DNA of 64,000 bases from Bradyrhizobium sp. WSM471 (GCF_000244915.1 NZ_CM001442.1:3720001-3784000), one strand, 5' to 3'; positions 9,516 to 19,448 are shown, counted from the first letter of the stretch. The notes: generated from the sequence alone by a model not told the origin. Program-made: numbers and translations.

Positions 9516-10616
9516 CTAGTCATGACCGCTTGGTAACGCTACCATTTTGTTCGCAACGCCCCCGCCTGAAGCGGCTGGCCGGTTGTCCGACCGCCGGGCC
9601 AACGAGCTTTGCCGCTCGATCACCTTGAAGCCGAGATCGAGCACCGGATGCTCCGGACGCCGTCCGTCGATCGCGTCGATCAGCATGCTGGCGGCCGTGT
9701 TGCCCATCTCGTAGCGGTTGGTGCGCACGCTCGTGAGAGTCGGGACGGCGGATGCCATGAATTCGAGATCGTTGAAGCCGACGATCGCGATCTGTTCGGG
9801 GATCGCGATCTCGCGGCGCCTGCATTCGAACAGCACACCCAGCGCGAGGTCGTCGTTGGCGCAGAACACCGCGTCCATGCCAGGCTCCCGCGCCAGGAGA
9901 TCGGTGAACAGGGCGCCGCCGAGCGTCACCGAGGTCGGTGTCGCCGTCGTGACGACGAGGCGTTGCTCGAACAGTCCTGCGTCCTTCATGGCCGAGACGT
10001 ACCCGTCGAGCCGCCGCTGCACCCGCGGATCCATCCGCGCGCCGACGAAGCCGATCTTGCGGTGACCTTGCGCGAACAGATGCGCAACCGCCGCACGGGC
10101 TGCTTCATAGTGCGAAAAGCCGATCATCATGTCGACCGGATTGGGTCCGATCTCCATGATTTGCACGATCGGGCAGTCGGCGGCATCGAGCATCGCGCGC
10201 GATTCCGTGGTCTGGTCGATGCCGGTGACGATCAGCCCGGCCGGCTTCTGCGCAAGAAACAGGCGCAGCAGCTTCTCCTCCTGGAGAACACTGTAGCGTG
10301 TGTTGGACAGCTGGATCGAGTAACGGCTGTTTTCGGAGGCGTCGTAAATGCCGCGCAGCACGTCGGAGAACACGTTATTGGTCAGTGACGGAATCAAGAC
10401 ACCGATGACCTCGGTGCGCTGCGAGGCCAACGCGCGCGCCGCCAGGTTCGGCACATAGCCGAGCTCTCTGGCCGCGCTTTCGACCCGGGTCCGCTTCGCG
10501 ACCGACAGCGCCTCGGGATTGCGGAAGAAACGGGACGCCGTGATCGGGCTGACGCCGGCAAGCTCGGCGACTTCCGCCAGCCGGATTTTGCCTGACTTGG
10601 TGCGGTTTCGACCCAT
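9516..10616 (-). CDS. LacI-family transcriptional repressor
   Basis: A 366-residue LacI/GalR regulator. The N-terminal helix-turn-helix (about residues 13-35, VAELAGVSPITASRFFRNPE) is followed by the hinge (LGYVPNLAARALASQRT) and a periplasmic-binding-like effector domain. It sits between the dehydratase operon on its own strand and the divergent ABC transporter operon, so it probably controls both. Matching palindromes lie at 10659-10672, in its own promoter region, and at 9531-9544, inside its 3' end. The start at 10616 (MGRNRTKSG) is preferred over an ATG six codons earlier. The effector is probably a pathway intermediate, by analogy with the family. Confidence 0.92.
   Translation of the reverse strand: MGRNRTKSGKIRLAEVAELAGVSPITASRFFRNPEALSVAKRTRVESAARELGYVPNLAARALASQRTEVIGVLIPSLTNNVFSDVLRGIYDASENSRYSIQLSNTRYSVLQEEKLLRLFLAQKPAGLIVTGIDQTTESRAMLDAADCPIVQIMEIGPNPVDMMIGFSHYEAARAAVAHLFAQGHRKIGFVGARMDPRVQRRLDGYVSAMKDAGLFEQRLVVTTATPTSVTLGGALFTDLLAREPGMDAVFCANDDLALGVLFECRRREIAIPEQIAIVGFNDLEFMASAVPTLTSVRTNRYEMGNTAASMLIDAIDGRRPEHPVLDLGFKVIERQSSLARRSDNRPAASGGGVANKMVALPSGHD
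9531..9544. promoter_or_regulatory. probable LacI-type operator for the dehydratase operon
   Basis: TGGTAACGCTACCA is a 14-base palindrome with the central CG typical of LacI-family operators; 12 of 14 positions are symmetric. It lies 138 bases upstream of the dehydratase start, within the last codons of the lacI-type gene. The right half (CGCTACCA) is identical to that of the site at 10659-10672. Binding is inferred. Confidence 0.6.
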
Positions 10617-10658
10617 TTGCTGCTCATAACACACTCACTGTCGCAAACAAAGGAACGT

Positions 10659-10672
10659 TGACAGCGCTACCA
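10659..10672. promoter_or_regulatory. probable LacI-type operator in the divergent lacI/ABC promoter region
   Basis: TGACAGCGCTACCA has a central GCGC core and shares CGCTACCA with the site at 9531-9544. It lies 43 bases upstream of the repressor start and about 146 bases upstream of the ABC ATPase start, in the 202-base divergent region, where it could repress both directions. Nothing else in this region looks like a gene. Confidence 0.6.
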
Positions 10673-10818
10673 GCACAGACTAACCAAAGACAAATTGCCA
10701 AAACCGCACAAACTGCCGACAATGTCGCCCGTTAAGGTTGGGCTTCGTTCGGTGAAGTCTGAAAAAACAAGACGGTCGCGGCGCGAGATGCGTCGTGGAC
10801 TTTCGAGGAGGGAGCTAG

Positions 10819-11880
<1,062 letters not shown>

Positions 11881-11957
11881 CGAGGCCGAAGAACGGCCCA
11901 AGCAGAACTACCCAATACAAGACGACCCAATACAAATATAAAATTAGGGAGAGAACG

Positions 11958-13271
11958 ATGAGCGATTTCGACAGGCGAAGTGTGCTTAAAGTCGGCCTGG
12001 GCGGCGCGGCGCTGCTGGCCGGCCCGGGTATCGTCCCGGTGCGCGCGGCGGAGTGGACCAACACGCCCGAGCCGAACGCCTCCATCCGCGTGCTGCGCTG
12101 GAAGCAGTTCATTCAGGCCGAGTTCGACAAATTCGCCGAGCAGACCAAGGCGTTTTCCGAGAAGACCGGCGTCAAGGTCAAGCTCGAGGCCGAGAGCTGG
12201 GAGGACATCCGCCCGAAAGCCGCGGTCGCCGCCAACGTCGGCGCCGGTCCCGACCTGATCATCGGCACGCTCGATGATCCCCACAAATTCCCGGAAAAGC
12301 TCATCGACATGACTGACGTCGCCAACTATCTCGGCGCGCAGTATGGCGGCTGGTATCCGGTTGCCGAACGTTACGGCAAGAAGGGCAACAGCTGGATCGC
12401 CATTCCGCAGGGCGCGACCGGCGGCTGCCTGAACTACCGCATCAGCCACGTGAAGGCCGCCGGCTTCGATGAATTCCCCAAGGACACCGCCGGCTTCCTC
12501 AAGCTCTGCCAGGCGCTGAAGAAGAACAACACGCCGGCCGGCTTCGCGCTCGGCCACGCCACGGGCGACGCCAACGGCTGGTGCCAGTGGGCGCTGTGGG
12601 CCTTCGGCGGCAAGGTCGTCAACGACAAGAACGAGGTTGTGATCGACTCGCCGGAGACGATCGCCGCGCTCGAATACGTCAAGCAGCTCTACGAGACCTT
12701 CATCCCCGGCGTGCTGTCGTGGAATGACTCGAACAACAACAAGGCGTTCCTCAACGGCGAGCTCAGCCTGACGCTGAACGGCATCTCGATCTGGACCGTC
12801 GGAAAGAACTCGACCGATCCGAAGCAGCAGGAGATCGCCAAGGACATGAACCACGCGCCGATGCCGATCGGTCCCGTGGGCGTGTCGACCGAGCAGCAGA
12901 ACGTGCTCGTCTATTACGGCTACAAGCACTCGAAGTATCCGAAGGCGGTCAAGGAATACATCAAGTTCATGATGGACAAGGCGAACTACGACGCCTGGGA
13001 GGTCTCCTCCAACGGCTACGTGTCGCCGCCGCTTCCGGCTTACAACGACAACCCGGTGTGGACGTCGGATCCGAAGATCACGCCGTATCGCGACTGCCTG
13101 AAGCGTTGCCGCGATAACGGCTATGCCGGCGATCTCGGCTATGCCTCGGCCGCCGTGATGGGCGACTTCGTCGTCGTCGACATGTTCGCGGAAGCCGCGT
13201 CGGGCTCCGTGACGCCGAAGGCGGCAGCCGCACGCGCAGCCGAGCGGGCCAAGCGCTACTACCAGGTCTGA
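11958..13271 (+). CDS. carbohydrate ABC transporter substrate-binding protein, Tat-exported
   Basis: A 437-residue CUT1-type binding protein (UgpB/MalE cluster). The leader carries a twin-arginine motif (DRRSVLK) before a hydrophobic stretch and an Ala-rich cleavage region (PVRAAEW, about residue 32), pointing to export by the Tat system. The AGGGAGAG site lies 7 bases before ATG. It is the most highly needed subunit of such importers, and the stem-loop right after its stop codon fits raised expression of this gene over the permeases. Confidence 0.93.
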   Translation: MSDFDRRSVLKVGLGGAALLAGPGIVPVRAAEWTNTPEPNASIRVLRWKQFIQAEFDKFAEQTKAFSEKTGVKVKLEAESWEDIRPKAAVAANVGAGPDLIIGTLDDPHKFPEKLIDMTDVANYLGAQYGGWYPVAERYGKKGNSWIAIPQGATGGCLNYRISHVKAAGFDEFPKDTAGFLKLCQALKKNNTPAGFALGHATGDANGWCQWALWAFGGKVVNDKNEVVIDSPETIAALEYVKQLYETFIPGVLSWNDSNNNKAFLNGELSLTLNGISIWTVGKNSTDPKQQEIAKDMNHAPMPIGPVGVSTEQQNVLVYYGYKHSKYPKAVKEYIKFMMDKANYDAWEVSSNGYVSPPLPAYNDNPVWTSDPKITPYRDCLKRCRDNGYAGDLGYASAAVMGDFVVVDMFAEAASGSVTPKAAAARAAERAKRYYQV

Positions 13272-13286
13272 TCAGCTCCAATCTGC

Positions 13287-13312
13287 GCGGCGTCCGGTTC
13301 GCCGGACGCCGC
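13287..13312 (+). terminator. intra-operon stem-loop between binding-protein and permease genes
   Basis: A perfect 11-bp inverted repeat (GCGGCGTCCGG / CCGGACGCCGC) closes a 4-base TTCG loop and is followed by GACTTTTCG. It lies 15 bases after the binding-protein stop codon and 25 bases before the first permease start. It could act as a leaky terminator or as a 3' stabiliser of the upstream message. Confidence 0.75.
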
Positions 13313-13337
13313 GACTTTTCGTCGAGGGGAATCCGAC

Positions 13338-14285
13338 ATGGCAGTTATGGCCGAGTCAGCAGTCGCGCAGGTCAAGCGCAGCAGCTTGTGGACCAGAGCA
13401 TTCGAGAGCCGGAACTTCCTCGGCGCGATGTTCATGGTGCCGGCGATCGCCATCCTCATCCTGTTTCTGGCTTACCCGCTGGCGCTGGGCTTCTGGCTCG
13501 GCATGACCGACACCAAGATCGGCGGTGCCGGGCGCTACATCGGCTTCCAGAATTTCGTCTCGCTGTCGAAGGACTCGGTGTTCTGGCTGTCGGTGTTCAA
13601 CACCATCTTCTACACGGTCGCCGCCAGCGCGGTGAAATTCGCCATCGGCCTCTATTTGGCGCTGCTGCTCAACGAGCGGCTGCCGATGAAGTCGATGGTC
13701 CGTGCCATCGTCCTGTTGCCCTTCGTCGTGCCCACGGTGCTTTCTGCGATCGCGTTCTGGTGGATCTATGACAGCCAGTTCTCGATCATCTCCTGGGTGT
13801 TGATCAAGGCCGGCCTGATCACGCGCTATATCGATTTCCTCGGCGACCCCTGGAATGCGCGCTGGTCGGTCGTCGCCGCCAATATCTGGCGCGGCGTGCC
13901 TTTCGTGGCGATCACGCTGCTGGCGGGACTTCAGACCATCTCGCCCTCGCTCTATGAGGCCGCCAATCTCGACGGCGCCACCAATCTGCAGCGCTTCCGC
14001 CACATCACGCTGCCGATGCTGTCGCCGATCATCGCGGTGGTGATGACGTTCTCAGTGCTGATGACCTTCACCGACTTCCAGCTCATCTACACCATCACAC
14101 GGGGTGGGCCGATCAACGCCACCCATCTCATGGCGACGCTGTCGTTCCAGCGCGCCATCACCGGCGGCAATCTGGGCGAGGGCGCGGCGATCTCGAACGC
14201 GATGATTCCGTTCCTGGTCGCGGCGATCCTGCTCAGCTTTTTCGGGCTTCAGCGTTCCCGCTGGCAGCAGGGCGGGAGGGACTGA
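13338..14285 (+). CDS. carbohydrate ABC transporter permease (MalF-type)
   Basis: A 315-residue CUT1 permease with six predicted membrane helices, first helix about 30-50. The ATPase-coupling EAA loop is visible as YEAANLDGATNLQRFRHITLP. It follows the binding protein after the stem-loop and precedes the second permease by 2 bases. It forms the heterodimeric membrane channel with the next gene product. Confidence 0.93.
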   Translation: MAVMAESAVAQVKRSSLWTRAFESRNFLGAMFMVPAIAILILFLAYPLALGFWLGMTDTKIGGAGRYIGFQNFVSLSKDSVFWLSVFNTIFYTVAASAVKFAIGLYLALLLNERLPMKSMVRAIVLLPFVVPTVLSAIAFWWIYDSQFSIISWVLIKAGLITRYIDFLGDPWNARWSVVAANIWRGVPFVAITLLAGLQTISPSLYEAANLDGATNLQRFRHITLPMLSPIIAVVMTFSVLMTFTDFQLIYTITRGGPINATHLMATLSFQRAITGGNLGEGAAISNAMIPFLVAAILLSFFGLQRSRWQQGGRD

Positions 14286-14287
14286 CC

Positions 14288-15163
14288 ATGACCACGGCAG
14301 ACGACCAAAGCGTCGGAATGGACTACCTCGAGAGCTTCCCGCGGAAGTTTTTTCGGGTCTACCTTCCGCTCGGCCTGATCATCTTCTTCCTGCTGTTCCC
14401 ATTCTACTGGATGGCGGTCGCGACGTTCAAGCCGGACGCGGAGATGTACGACTACGAAAAGTACAATCCGTTCTGGATCCTGCATCCGACGCTGGAGCAC
14501 ATCAAGAAGCTGTTCTTCGACACCGACTATCCGCTCTGGATGTGGAACACCGTGATCGTCTCGGTGTCCTCGACCTTCATCTCGTTGTTCGCCAGCGTCT
14601 GCGCCGCCTATGCGATCGAGCGCCTGCGCTACAAGGGCTCGCGCTATGTCGGCCTTGCGATCTTCCTCGGCTATCTGGTGCCGCCCTCGATCCTGTTCAT
14701 TCCGCTGGCGGCGATCGTGTTTCAGCTTGGGCTGTTCGACGGCAACCTGGCGCTGATCCTGACCTATCCGACCTTCCTGATCCCGTTCTGCACCTGGCTC
14801 CTGATGGGCTATTTCCGCACTATCCCCTATGAGCTGGAGGAGTGCGCGCTGATCGACGGAGCGACGCGGCTGCAGATTCTGATGAAGATCACGCTGCCGC
14901 TGTCGCTGCCGGGAGTGATCTCGGCGGGCATCTTCGCCTTCACGTTGTCCTGGAACGAGTTCATCTACGCGCTGACCTTCATCTCCTCGTCCGAGAACAA
15001 GACGATCCCCGTCGGCGCGATCACCGAGCTCGTCAATGGCGACGTCTACCATTGGGGCGCGTTGATGGCGGCGGCTCTGACCGGTTCGGTTCCCGTAGTT
15101 ATCCTTTATTCCTTCTTCGTGGAGTACTATGTGTCGGCGATGACCGGCGCCGTGAAGGAATGA
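14288..15163 (+). CDS. carbohydrate ABC transporter permease (MalG-type)
   Basis: A 291-residue CUT1 permease with six predicted helices; the first spans about 25-45 (LIIFFLLFPFYWMAVATF). The EAA loop is ELEECALIDGATRLQILMKI. GGGAGGGAC precedes the ATG, and the gene begins 2 bases after the first permease stop codon. Together with the ATPase, binding protein and first permease it makes a complete importer. Confidence 0.93.
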   Translation: MTTADDQSVGMDYLESFPRKFFRVYLPLGLIIFFLLFPFYWMAVATFKPDAEMYDYEKYNPFWILHPTLEHIKKLFFDTDYPLWMWNTVIVSVSSTFISLFASVCAAYAIERLRYKGSRYVGLAIFLGYLVPPSILFIPLAAIVFQLGLFDGNLALILTYPTFLIPFCTWLLMGYFRTIPYELEECALIDGATRLQILMKITLPLSLPGVISAGIFAFTLSWNEFIYALTFISSSENKTIPVGAITELVNGDVYHWGALMAAALTGSVPVVILYSFFVEYYVSAMTGAVKE

Positions 15164-15242
15164 TCGCGGGGCCTGCCTTGAGAACGCGCCAGGACGAATC
15201 GGCAAAATCGGCGCGTTCCGGCCAATAAAAAGGAGTAGGCTC

Positions 15243-16229
15243 TTGCACATTCTGGTTCTGGGCGCGGCCGGCATGGTCGGCCGCAAATTATGCGAACGGT
15301 TGTTGCGCGACGGCCGGCTCGGCAAGAGCGACATCACCAAGCTGACCATGCATGACGTGGTCGAGCCGAAGACACCGGAAAAAGCCGGTTTTGCCGTCGA
15401 GACCGTGTCGAGCGATTTCGCCGTGCCGGGTGCGGCCGAAAAGCTGATTGCTGGCCGTCCGGACGTGATCTTTCATCTCGCTGCGATCGTCTCGGGCGAA
15501 GCCGAACTCGATTTCGATAAGGGCTACCGCATCAATCTCGACGGCACGCGGATGCTGCTCGATGCCGTCAGGCTCGCGGGCGGCGGCTACAAGCCGCGTG
15601 TGGTCTTCACGTCCTCGATCGCGGTGTTCGGCGCGCCGTTCCCCGATGCGATCGGCGACGAGTTCTTCCACACGCCGCTTCTGAGCTACGGCACGCAGAA
15701 GGCGATCGGCGAATTGCTGTTGGCCGACTATTCCCGCCGCGGCTTCCTCGACGGCATCGGCATCCGCCTGCCGACCATCTGCATTCGGCCCGGCCTGCCG
15801 AATAAGGCGGCATCGGGCTTCTTCTCCAACATCCTGCGCGAGCCGCTGGCCGGCAAGGAAGCGGTCCTTCCGGTGTCCGAAGACGTCCGCCACTGGCATG
15901 CCACGCCGCGCTCCGCTGTCGGCTTCCTGCTGCATGCCGGTACCATGGACCTCGCCGCGGTGGGGCCGCGCCGTAATTTGACCATGCCGGGCCTGTCGGC
16001 GACGGTTGGCGAGCAGATCGCTGCGCTGAAACGCGTCGCCGGCGACAAGGTCGCCGCCCGCATCAAGCGGGAGCCGGATCCCTTCATCGTCGGCATCGTC
16101 GGCGGCTGGCCGCGCAACTTCAATGCAAAGCGGTCGCTCGAGCTCGGCTTCACCACGGCCGAGAAGACTTTCGACGACATCATCCGCATTCACATCGAAG
16201 ACGAGCTCGGCGGCAATTTCGTCGCCTGA
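15243..16229 (+). CDS. denD: DenD-like NAD-dependent epimerase/dehydrogenase (extended SDR)
   Basis: A 328-residue extended SDR. The Rossmann motif GAAGMVGRKL is at the N-terminus and the catalytic SYGTQK (Y-x3-K) is near residue 141. Sequence blocks such as HLAAIVSGEAELDFDKGY match the D-erythronate dehydrogenase (DenD) group, which oxidises a four-carbon sugar acid at C2. The partner genes of the known erythronate pathway (OtnC, OtnI, OtnK types) are not here; a PfkB kinase and a KDPG-type aldolase follow instead, so the actual substrate may differ. Translation seems to start at TTG (15243) with AAGGAG nearby; no better start exists in frame. Confidence 0.8.
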   Translation: MHILVLGAAGMVGRKLCERLLRDGRLGKSDITKLTMHDVVEPKTPEKAGFAVETVSSDFAVPGAAEKLIAGRPDVIFHLAAIVSGEAELDFDKGYRINLDGTRMLLDAVRLAGGGYKPRVVFTSSIAVFGAPFPDAIGDEFFHTPLLSYGTQKAIGELLLADYSRRGFLDGIGIRLPTICIRPGLPNKAASGFFSNILREPLAGKEAVLPVSEDVRHWHATPRSAVGFLLHAGTMDLAAVGPRRNLTMPGLSATVGEQIAALKRVAGDKVAARIKREPDPFIVGIVGGWPRNFNAKRSLELGFTTAEKTFDDIIRIHIEDELGGNFVA

Positions 16230-16252
16230 TCTCTGACTTAGCGGGTAAAGTG

Positions 16253-17233
16253 ATGGCGAGCGTTGCTTGCATCGGCGAATGCATGGTCGAGCTCCGGCAG
16301 GCCCAGGGTGGACAATCTGCCGGACATTCCAGCGGGCAGGGTGGGGGCCTCTACTCGCGTGGATTCGGCGGCGACACCCTCAACACGGCGGTGTACCTCG
16401 CGCGGCTCGAGGTCAAGGTCGATTATCTCACCGCGCTTGGCGACGATGCCCTGAGCGATGAGATGATCGCGGCCTGGACTGCGGAGGGCGTCGGCACGAG
16501 GCGCGTCGCGCGGCTGCCCGGCAAGCTGCCCGGCCTCTACATGATCCAGCTGGATGCGAAGGGCGAGCGCCAGTTCTTCCACTGGCGCGACAGTGCGGCG
16601 GCGCGCCAGCTGATGAATCTGCCGGAGACGGACGATCTTCTCAACTCCCTGATGAGCTACGACATCGTCTATCTCTCTGCGATCACGCTCTCGATCTACG
16701 ACGCGGCCGGGCGCGAGCGCCTGTTCGCGGCGATCAAGCGCGCGCGCCTGCTCGGCACCCGCTTCGTGTTCGACACCAATTTCCGCGCGCGGGGATGGCC
16801 GGATCGCGATGTCGCGCGCGAGGTGTTTTCAGCGGCCTTCGCGGCTGCCGACATCGTGCTGACTTCGACCGAGGATCTGCTCGCCCTTTATCCCGGCGAG
16901 AGCCACGAGCAGCTGATGGCGCGCATCCCGAGCCCCGAGCTGGTGTTCCGGCTCGCCGAGCCGGTCAGCCTGCTGCGTTTTCCCGGGGGGCCTTACGAGG
17001 TCCGCGCCGAGCCCATGACCAAACCCGTGGTCGACACCACCGCGGCCGGCGACAGTTTTGCCGCGGCCTATATCGCGGCGCGGCTCGCTGGGTCCGACCC
17101 GGTCGAGGCCGCCCAGGCCGGGCACCGGCTCGCCAGCCTCGTGATCTGCTATTCCGGTGCCATCATTCCGGGGTATGCCATGCCGCCGAAGAAACGGCAC
17201 CGGCCGGCGACGACGCGTCAAGCGACCAAGTGA
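16253..17233 (+). CDS. kdgK: PfkB-family sugar kinase, probably 2-keto-3-deoxygluconate kinase
   Basis: A 326-residue ribokinase/PfkB kinase. The N-terminal GECMVEL motif and the C-terminal signature DTTAAGDSFAAAY with the catalytic aspartate are present; GFGGDTLNTAVYLARL matches the KdgK substrate region. KdgK phosphorylates 2-keto-3-deoxygluconate to KDPG, which the next gene product would cleave. ATG at 16253 is chosen; a GTG directly before it is possible. No strong ribosome site is visible. Sequence order of dehydratase, kinase and aldolase supports the call. Confidence 0.82.
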   Translation: MASVACIGECMVELRQAQGGQSAGHSSGQGGGLYSRGFGGDTLNTAVYLARLEVKVDYLTALGDDALSDEMIAAWTAEGVGTRRVARLPGKLPGLYMIQLDAKGERQFFHWRDSAAARQLMNLPETDDLLNSLMSYDIVYLSAITLSIYDAAGRERLFAAIKRARLLGTRFVFDTNFRARGWPDRDVAREVFSAAFAAADIVLTSTEDLLALYPGESHEQLMARIPSPELVFRLAEPVSLLRFPGGPYEVRAEPMTKPVVDTTAAGDSFAAAYIAARLAGSDPVEAAQAGHRLASLVICYSGAIIPGYAMPPKKRHRPATTRQATK

Positions 17234-17246
17234 AACGAAAGCCAAG

Positions 17247-17897
17247 ATGACCACCACTGCCCAGCAGAACCACCTCGTCGCGCTGTTCAAGGCCGCGACC
17301 GTCATCCCCGTCCTCACCATCGAGCGTATCCAGGATGCGGTGCCGCTGGCGCGTGCGCTGGTGGCCGGCGGCGTCCGCACGCTGGAGGTGACCATGCGGA
17401 CCCCTGTTGCGATCGAGGCGGCGAGGGCGATGATGGCCGAGGTGCCCGAGGCGGTGGTTGGCATCGGCACGATTCTCAATCCGGCCGACTTTACGCGTGT
17501 CGAGAAGCTCGGCGTTGCGTTCGGCATCAGCCCGGGCTTGACACCGGACCTGTTGGCGGCCGCGACCCATAGCTCCTTGCCGTTTGCGCCGGGTATCGCC
17601 ACGGCCTCCGAACTGATGATGGCGCTGTCCTACGGCTTCGACGTCGCAAAATTCTTCCCGGCCGAGCAGGCCGGCGGCATCAAGGGGCTGCGCTCGCTGG
17701 GTGGTCCGTTCCCGAACGTGCGGTTCTGCCCGACCGGTGGGGTCGGCGAGACCAATGCGGCAACCTGGCTCGCGGAGCCCAATGTGATCGCGGTCGGCGG
17801 TTCCTGGCTGTGCCCGACGGCGGAGATCAGGGCCGGGAACTGGGCCGGCATAACTGCCATCTGCCAGCGCACCCTCCAGGCCCTTAAACCCGCGTGA
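17247..17897 (+). CDS. eda: KDPG/KHG-type 2-keto-3-deoxy-phosphogluconate aldolase
   Basis: A 216-residue class I aldolase. The Schiff-base lysine lies in DVAKFFPAE, the phosphate-binding PTGGV motif follows, and TLEVTMRTP is the usual early block. The reaction splits KDPG (or a stereoisomer such as KDPGal) into pyruvate and glyceraldehyde 3-phosphate. It lies 13 bases after the kinase gene and ends the operon. A palindrome at 17910-17932 follows. Confidence 0.9.
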   Translation: MTTTAQQNHLVALFKAATVIPVLTIERIQDAVPLARALVAGGVRTLEVTMRTPVAIEAARAMMAEVPEAVVGIGTILNPADFTRVEKLGVAFGISPGLTPDLLAAATHSSLPFAPGIATASELMMALSYGFDVAKFFPAEQAGGIKGLRSLGGPFPNVRFCPTGGVGETNAATWLAEPNVIAVGGSWLCPTAEIRAGNWAGITAICQRTLQALKPA

Positions 17898-17909
17898 AGT
17901 CTTGCCATC

Positions 17910-17932
17910 GCTGAGCTAAGACTTAGCTCAGC
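17910..17932. promoter_or_regulatory. 23-base perfect palindrome upstream of the thiolase gene
   Basis: GCTGAGCTAAG, one A, then CTTAGCTCAGC: both 11-base arms match perfectly. It lies 12 bases after the aldolase stop codon and 24 bases before the thiolase ATG. No T-run follows, so it is a poor intrinsic terminator; the near-zero spacer fits a dimeric repressor site better than an RNA hairpin. Confidence 0.5.
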
Positions 17933-17956
17933 AAGAGACCGCCAGGGAGAAAGACC

Positions 17957-19126
17957 ATGACCGCCAGCATCGTCGGATGGGCGCATACGCCGTTCGGCAA
18001 GTTCGACACCGAGACCGTGGAAAGCCTTGTGGTGAAGGTCGCCAATGAGGCGCTGGCGGATGCCGGCATTTCGGCCGGCGATGTCGACGAGATCGTGCTC
18101 GGCCATTTCAACGCCGGCTTCTCGCCCCAGGATTTTACCGCCTCGCTGGTGCTCCAGGCCGACCCGAAGCTGCGCTTCAAGCCGGCGACCCGAGTCGAGA
18201 ACGCCTGCGCCACCGGCTCCGCCGCCGTCCATCAGGGCGTGCGCGCGATCGCGGCCGGCGCGGCCAGGATTGTCCTCGTCGTCGGCGTCGAACAGATGAC
18301 GCGCACGCCGGGGCCGGAGATCGGCAAGAACCTGCTCAAGGCGTCCTATCTGCCTGAGGACGGCGACACCGTCGGCGGCTTCGCCGGCGTGTTCGGCAAG
18401 ATCGCCAGCTCCTATTTCCAGAAATACGGCGACCAGTCCGACGCACTGGCGCTGATCGCGGCCAAGAACCACAAGAACGGTGTCGCCAATCCCTTCGCCC
18501 AGATGCGCAAGGACTTCGGCTTCGACTTCTGCCGCGCCGAGAGCGAGAAGAACCCCTACGTTGCCGGCCCGCTGAAGCGCACCGACTGCTCGCTGGTCTC
18601 GGACGGCGCCGCTGCCCTGGTGCTGGCCGACGCGGAAACCGCCAAGGGCATGAGCAAGTCGATCGGCTTCCGCGCCACCGCGCACGCCCAGGATTTCCTG
18701 CCGATGTCCAAGCGCGACATCCTCCAGTTCGAGGGCTGCACGGTCGCCTGGCAGCGCGCGCTGGAGAAGGCGGGCGTAACACTTTCCGATCTCTCCTTCG
18801 TCGAGACTCATGACTGCTTCACCGTCGCCGAGCTGATCGAGTACGAAGCGATGGGGCTGACGCCCAGGGGGCAGGGCGCCCGCGCCATCAAGGAAGGCTG
18901 GACGCTCAAGGACGGCAAGCTGCCAGTCAATCCGTCCGGTGGCCTGAAGGCCAAGGGCCATCCGATCGGCGCCACCGGCGTCTCCATGCACGTGATGACA
19001 GCGATGCAGCTCGCCGGCCAAGCGCCCGAGGGGATGCAGCTCAAAAATGCAAAACTCGGCGGCATCTTCAACATGGGCGGCGCCGCGGTCGCCAACTACG
19101 TCTCCGTGCTGGAGCCGCTGAAGTAA
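17957..19126 (+). CDS. thiolase family protein (acetyl-CoA acyltransferase, SCPx type)
   Basis: A 389-residue thiolase. The nucleophile cysteine is in VENACATGSAA (about residue 85), and the C-terminal motifs NPSGGLKAKGHPIGATG and FNMGGAAVANY supply the catalytic His. The length and motif style fit the SCPx/lipid-transfer-type thiolases, not the classic PhaA type. It probably cleaves a 3-ketoacyl-CoA. AGGGAGAAAGACC precedes the ATG. It stands alone between a palindrome and a terminator-like hairpin, so it may be monocistronic. Confidence 0.88.
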   Translation: MTASIVGWAHTPFGKFDTETVESLVVKVANEALADAGISAGDVDEIVLGHFNAGFSPQDFTASLVLQADPKLRFKPATRVENACATGSAAVHQGVRAIAAGAARIVLVVGVEQMTRTPGPEIGKNLLKASYLPEDGDTVGGFAGVFGKIASSYFQKYGDQSDALALIAAKNHKNGVANPFAQMRKDFGFDFCRAESEKNPYVAGPLKRTDCSLVSDGAAALVLADAETAKGMSKSIGFRATAHAQDFLPMSKRDILQFEGCTVAWQRALEKAGVTLSDLSFVETHDCFTVAELIEYEAMGLTPRGQGARAIKEGWTLKDGKLPVNPSGGLKAKGHPIGATGVSMHVMTAMQLAGQAPEGMQLKNAKLGGIFNMGGAAVANYVSVLEPLK

Positions 19127-19134
19127 GGCTCCAC

Positions 19135-19167
19135 GGTGGGCAAAGGCGAGAAGCGCCCATGCCCACC
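19135..19167 (+). terminator. probable intrinsic terminator after thiolase gene
   Basis: GGTGGGC (19135-19141) pairs with GCCCACC (19161-19167), with an inner GGCG/CGCC stem, and is followed by TTCTTCTTGCG. It lies 8 bases after the thiolase stop codon. Confidence 0.6.
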
Positions 19168-19241
19168 TTCTTCTTGCGCTAGATCATGGTGGGCCCGCCC
19201 GGGGCCCTTAAAGCTCTTGATCGATTTGCAGGGAATACATC

Positions 19242-19448
19242 ATGAGCAATGACTACGAAGACTCGCTGTCGATGGACACACTCAACGACCGCATCGCGAT
19301 TCTCGAGGACAATATCCGCCAGCTCATCGAGCAGGCCGCGGCCGCCTCGGGTGAGCAGAACGAGTCGCGGATTGCGGACCGCATCAACCAGCAGAACGAG
19401 GAGCTCGACCGTCTCCTCAAGGTTCGCGAATCCCGTCAGAAGAAATAG
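19242..19448 (+). CDS. small coiled-coil conserved hypothetical protein
   Basis: A 68-residue, strongly charged protein predicted to be one continuous amphipathic helix or coiled coil (heptad-like LNDRIAILEDNIRQLIEQ, then RINQQNEELDRLLKV). I do not recognise a named family or function. Composition and codon use match neighbouring genes, and it is flanked on both sides by terminator-like hairpins, which supports a separate real small gene. Confidence 0.7.
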   Translation: MSNDYEDSLSMDTLNDRIAILEDNIRQLIEQAAAASGEQNESRIADRINQQNEELDRLLKVRESRQKK

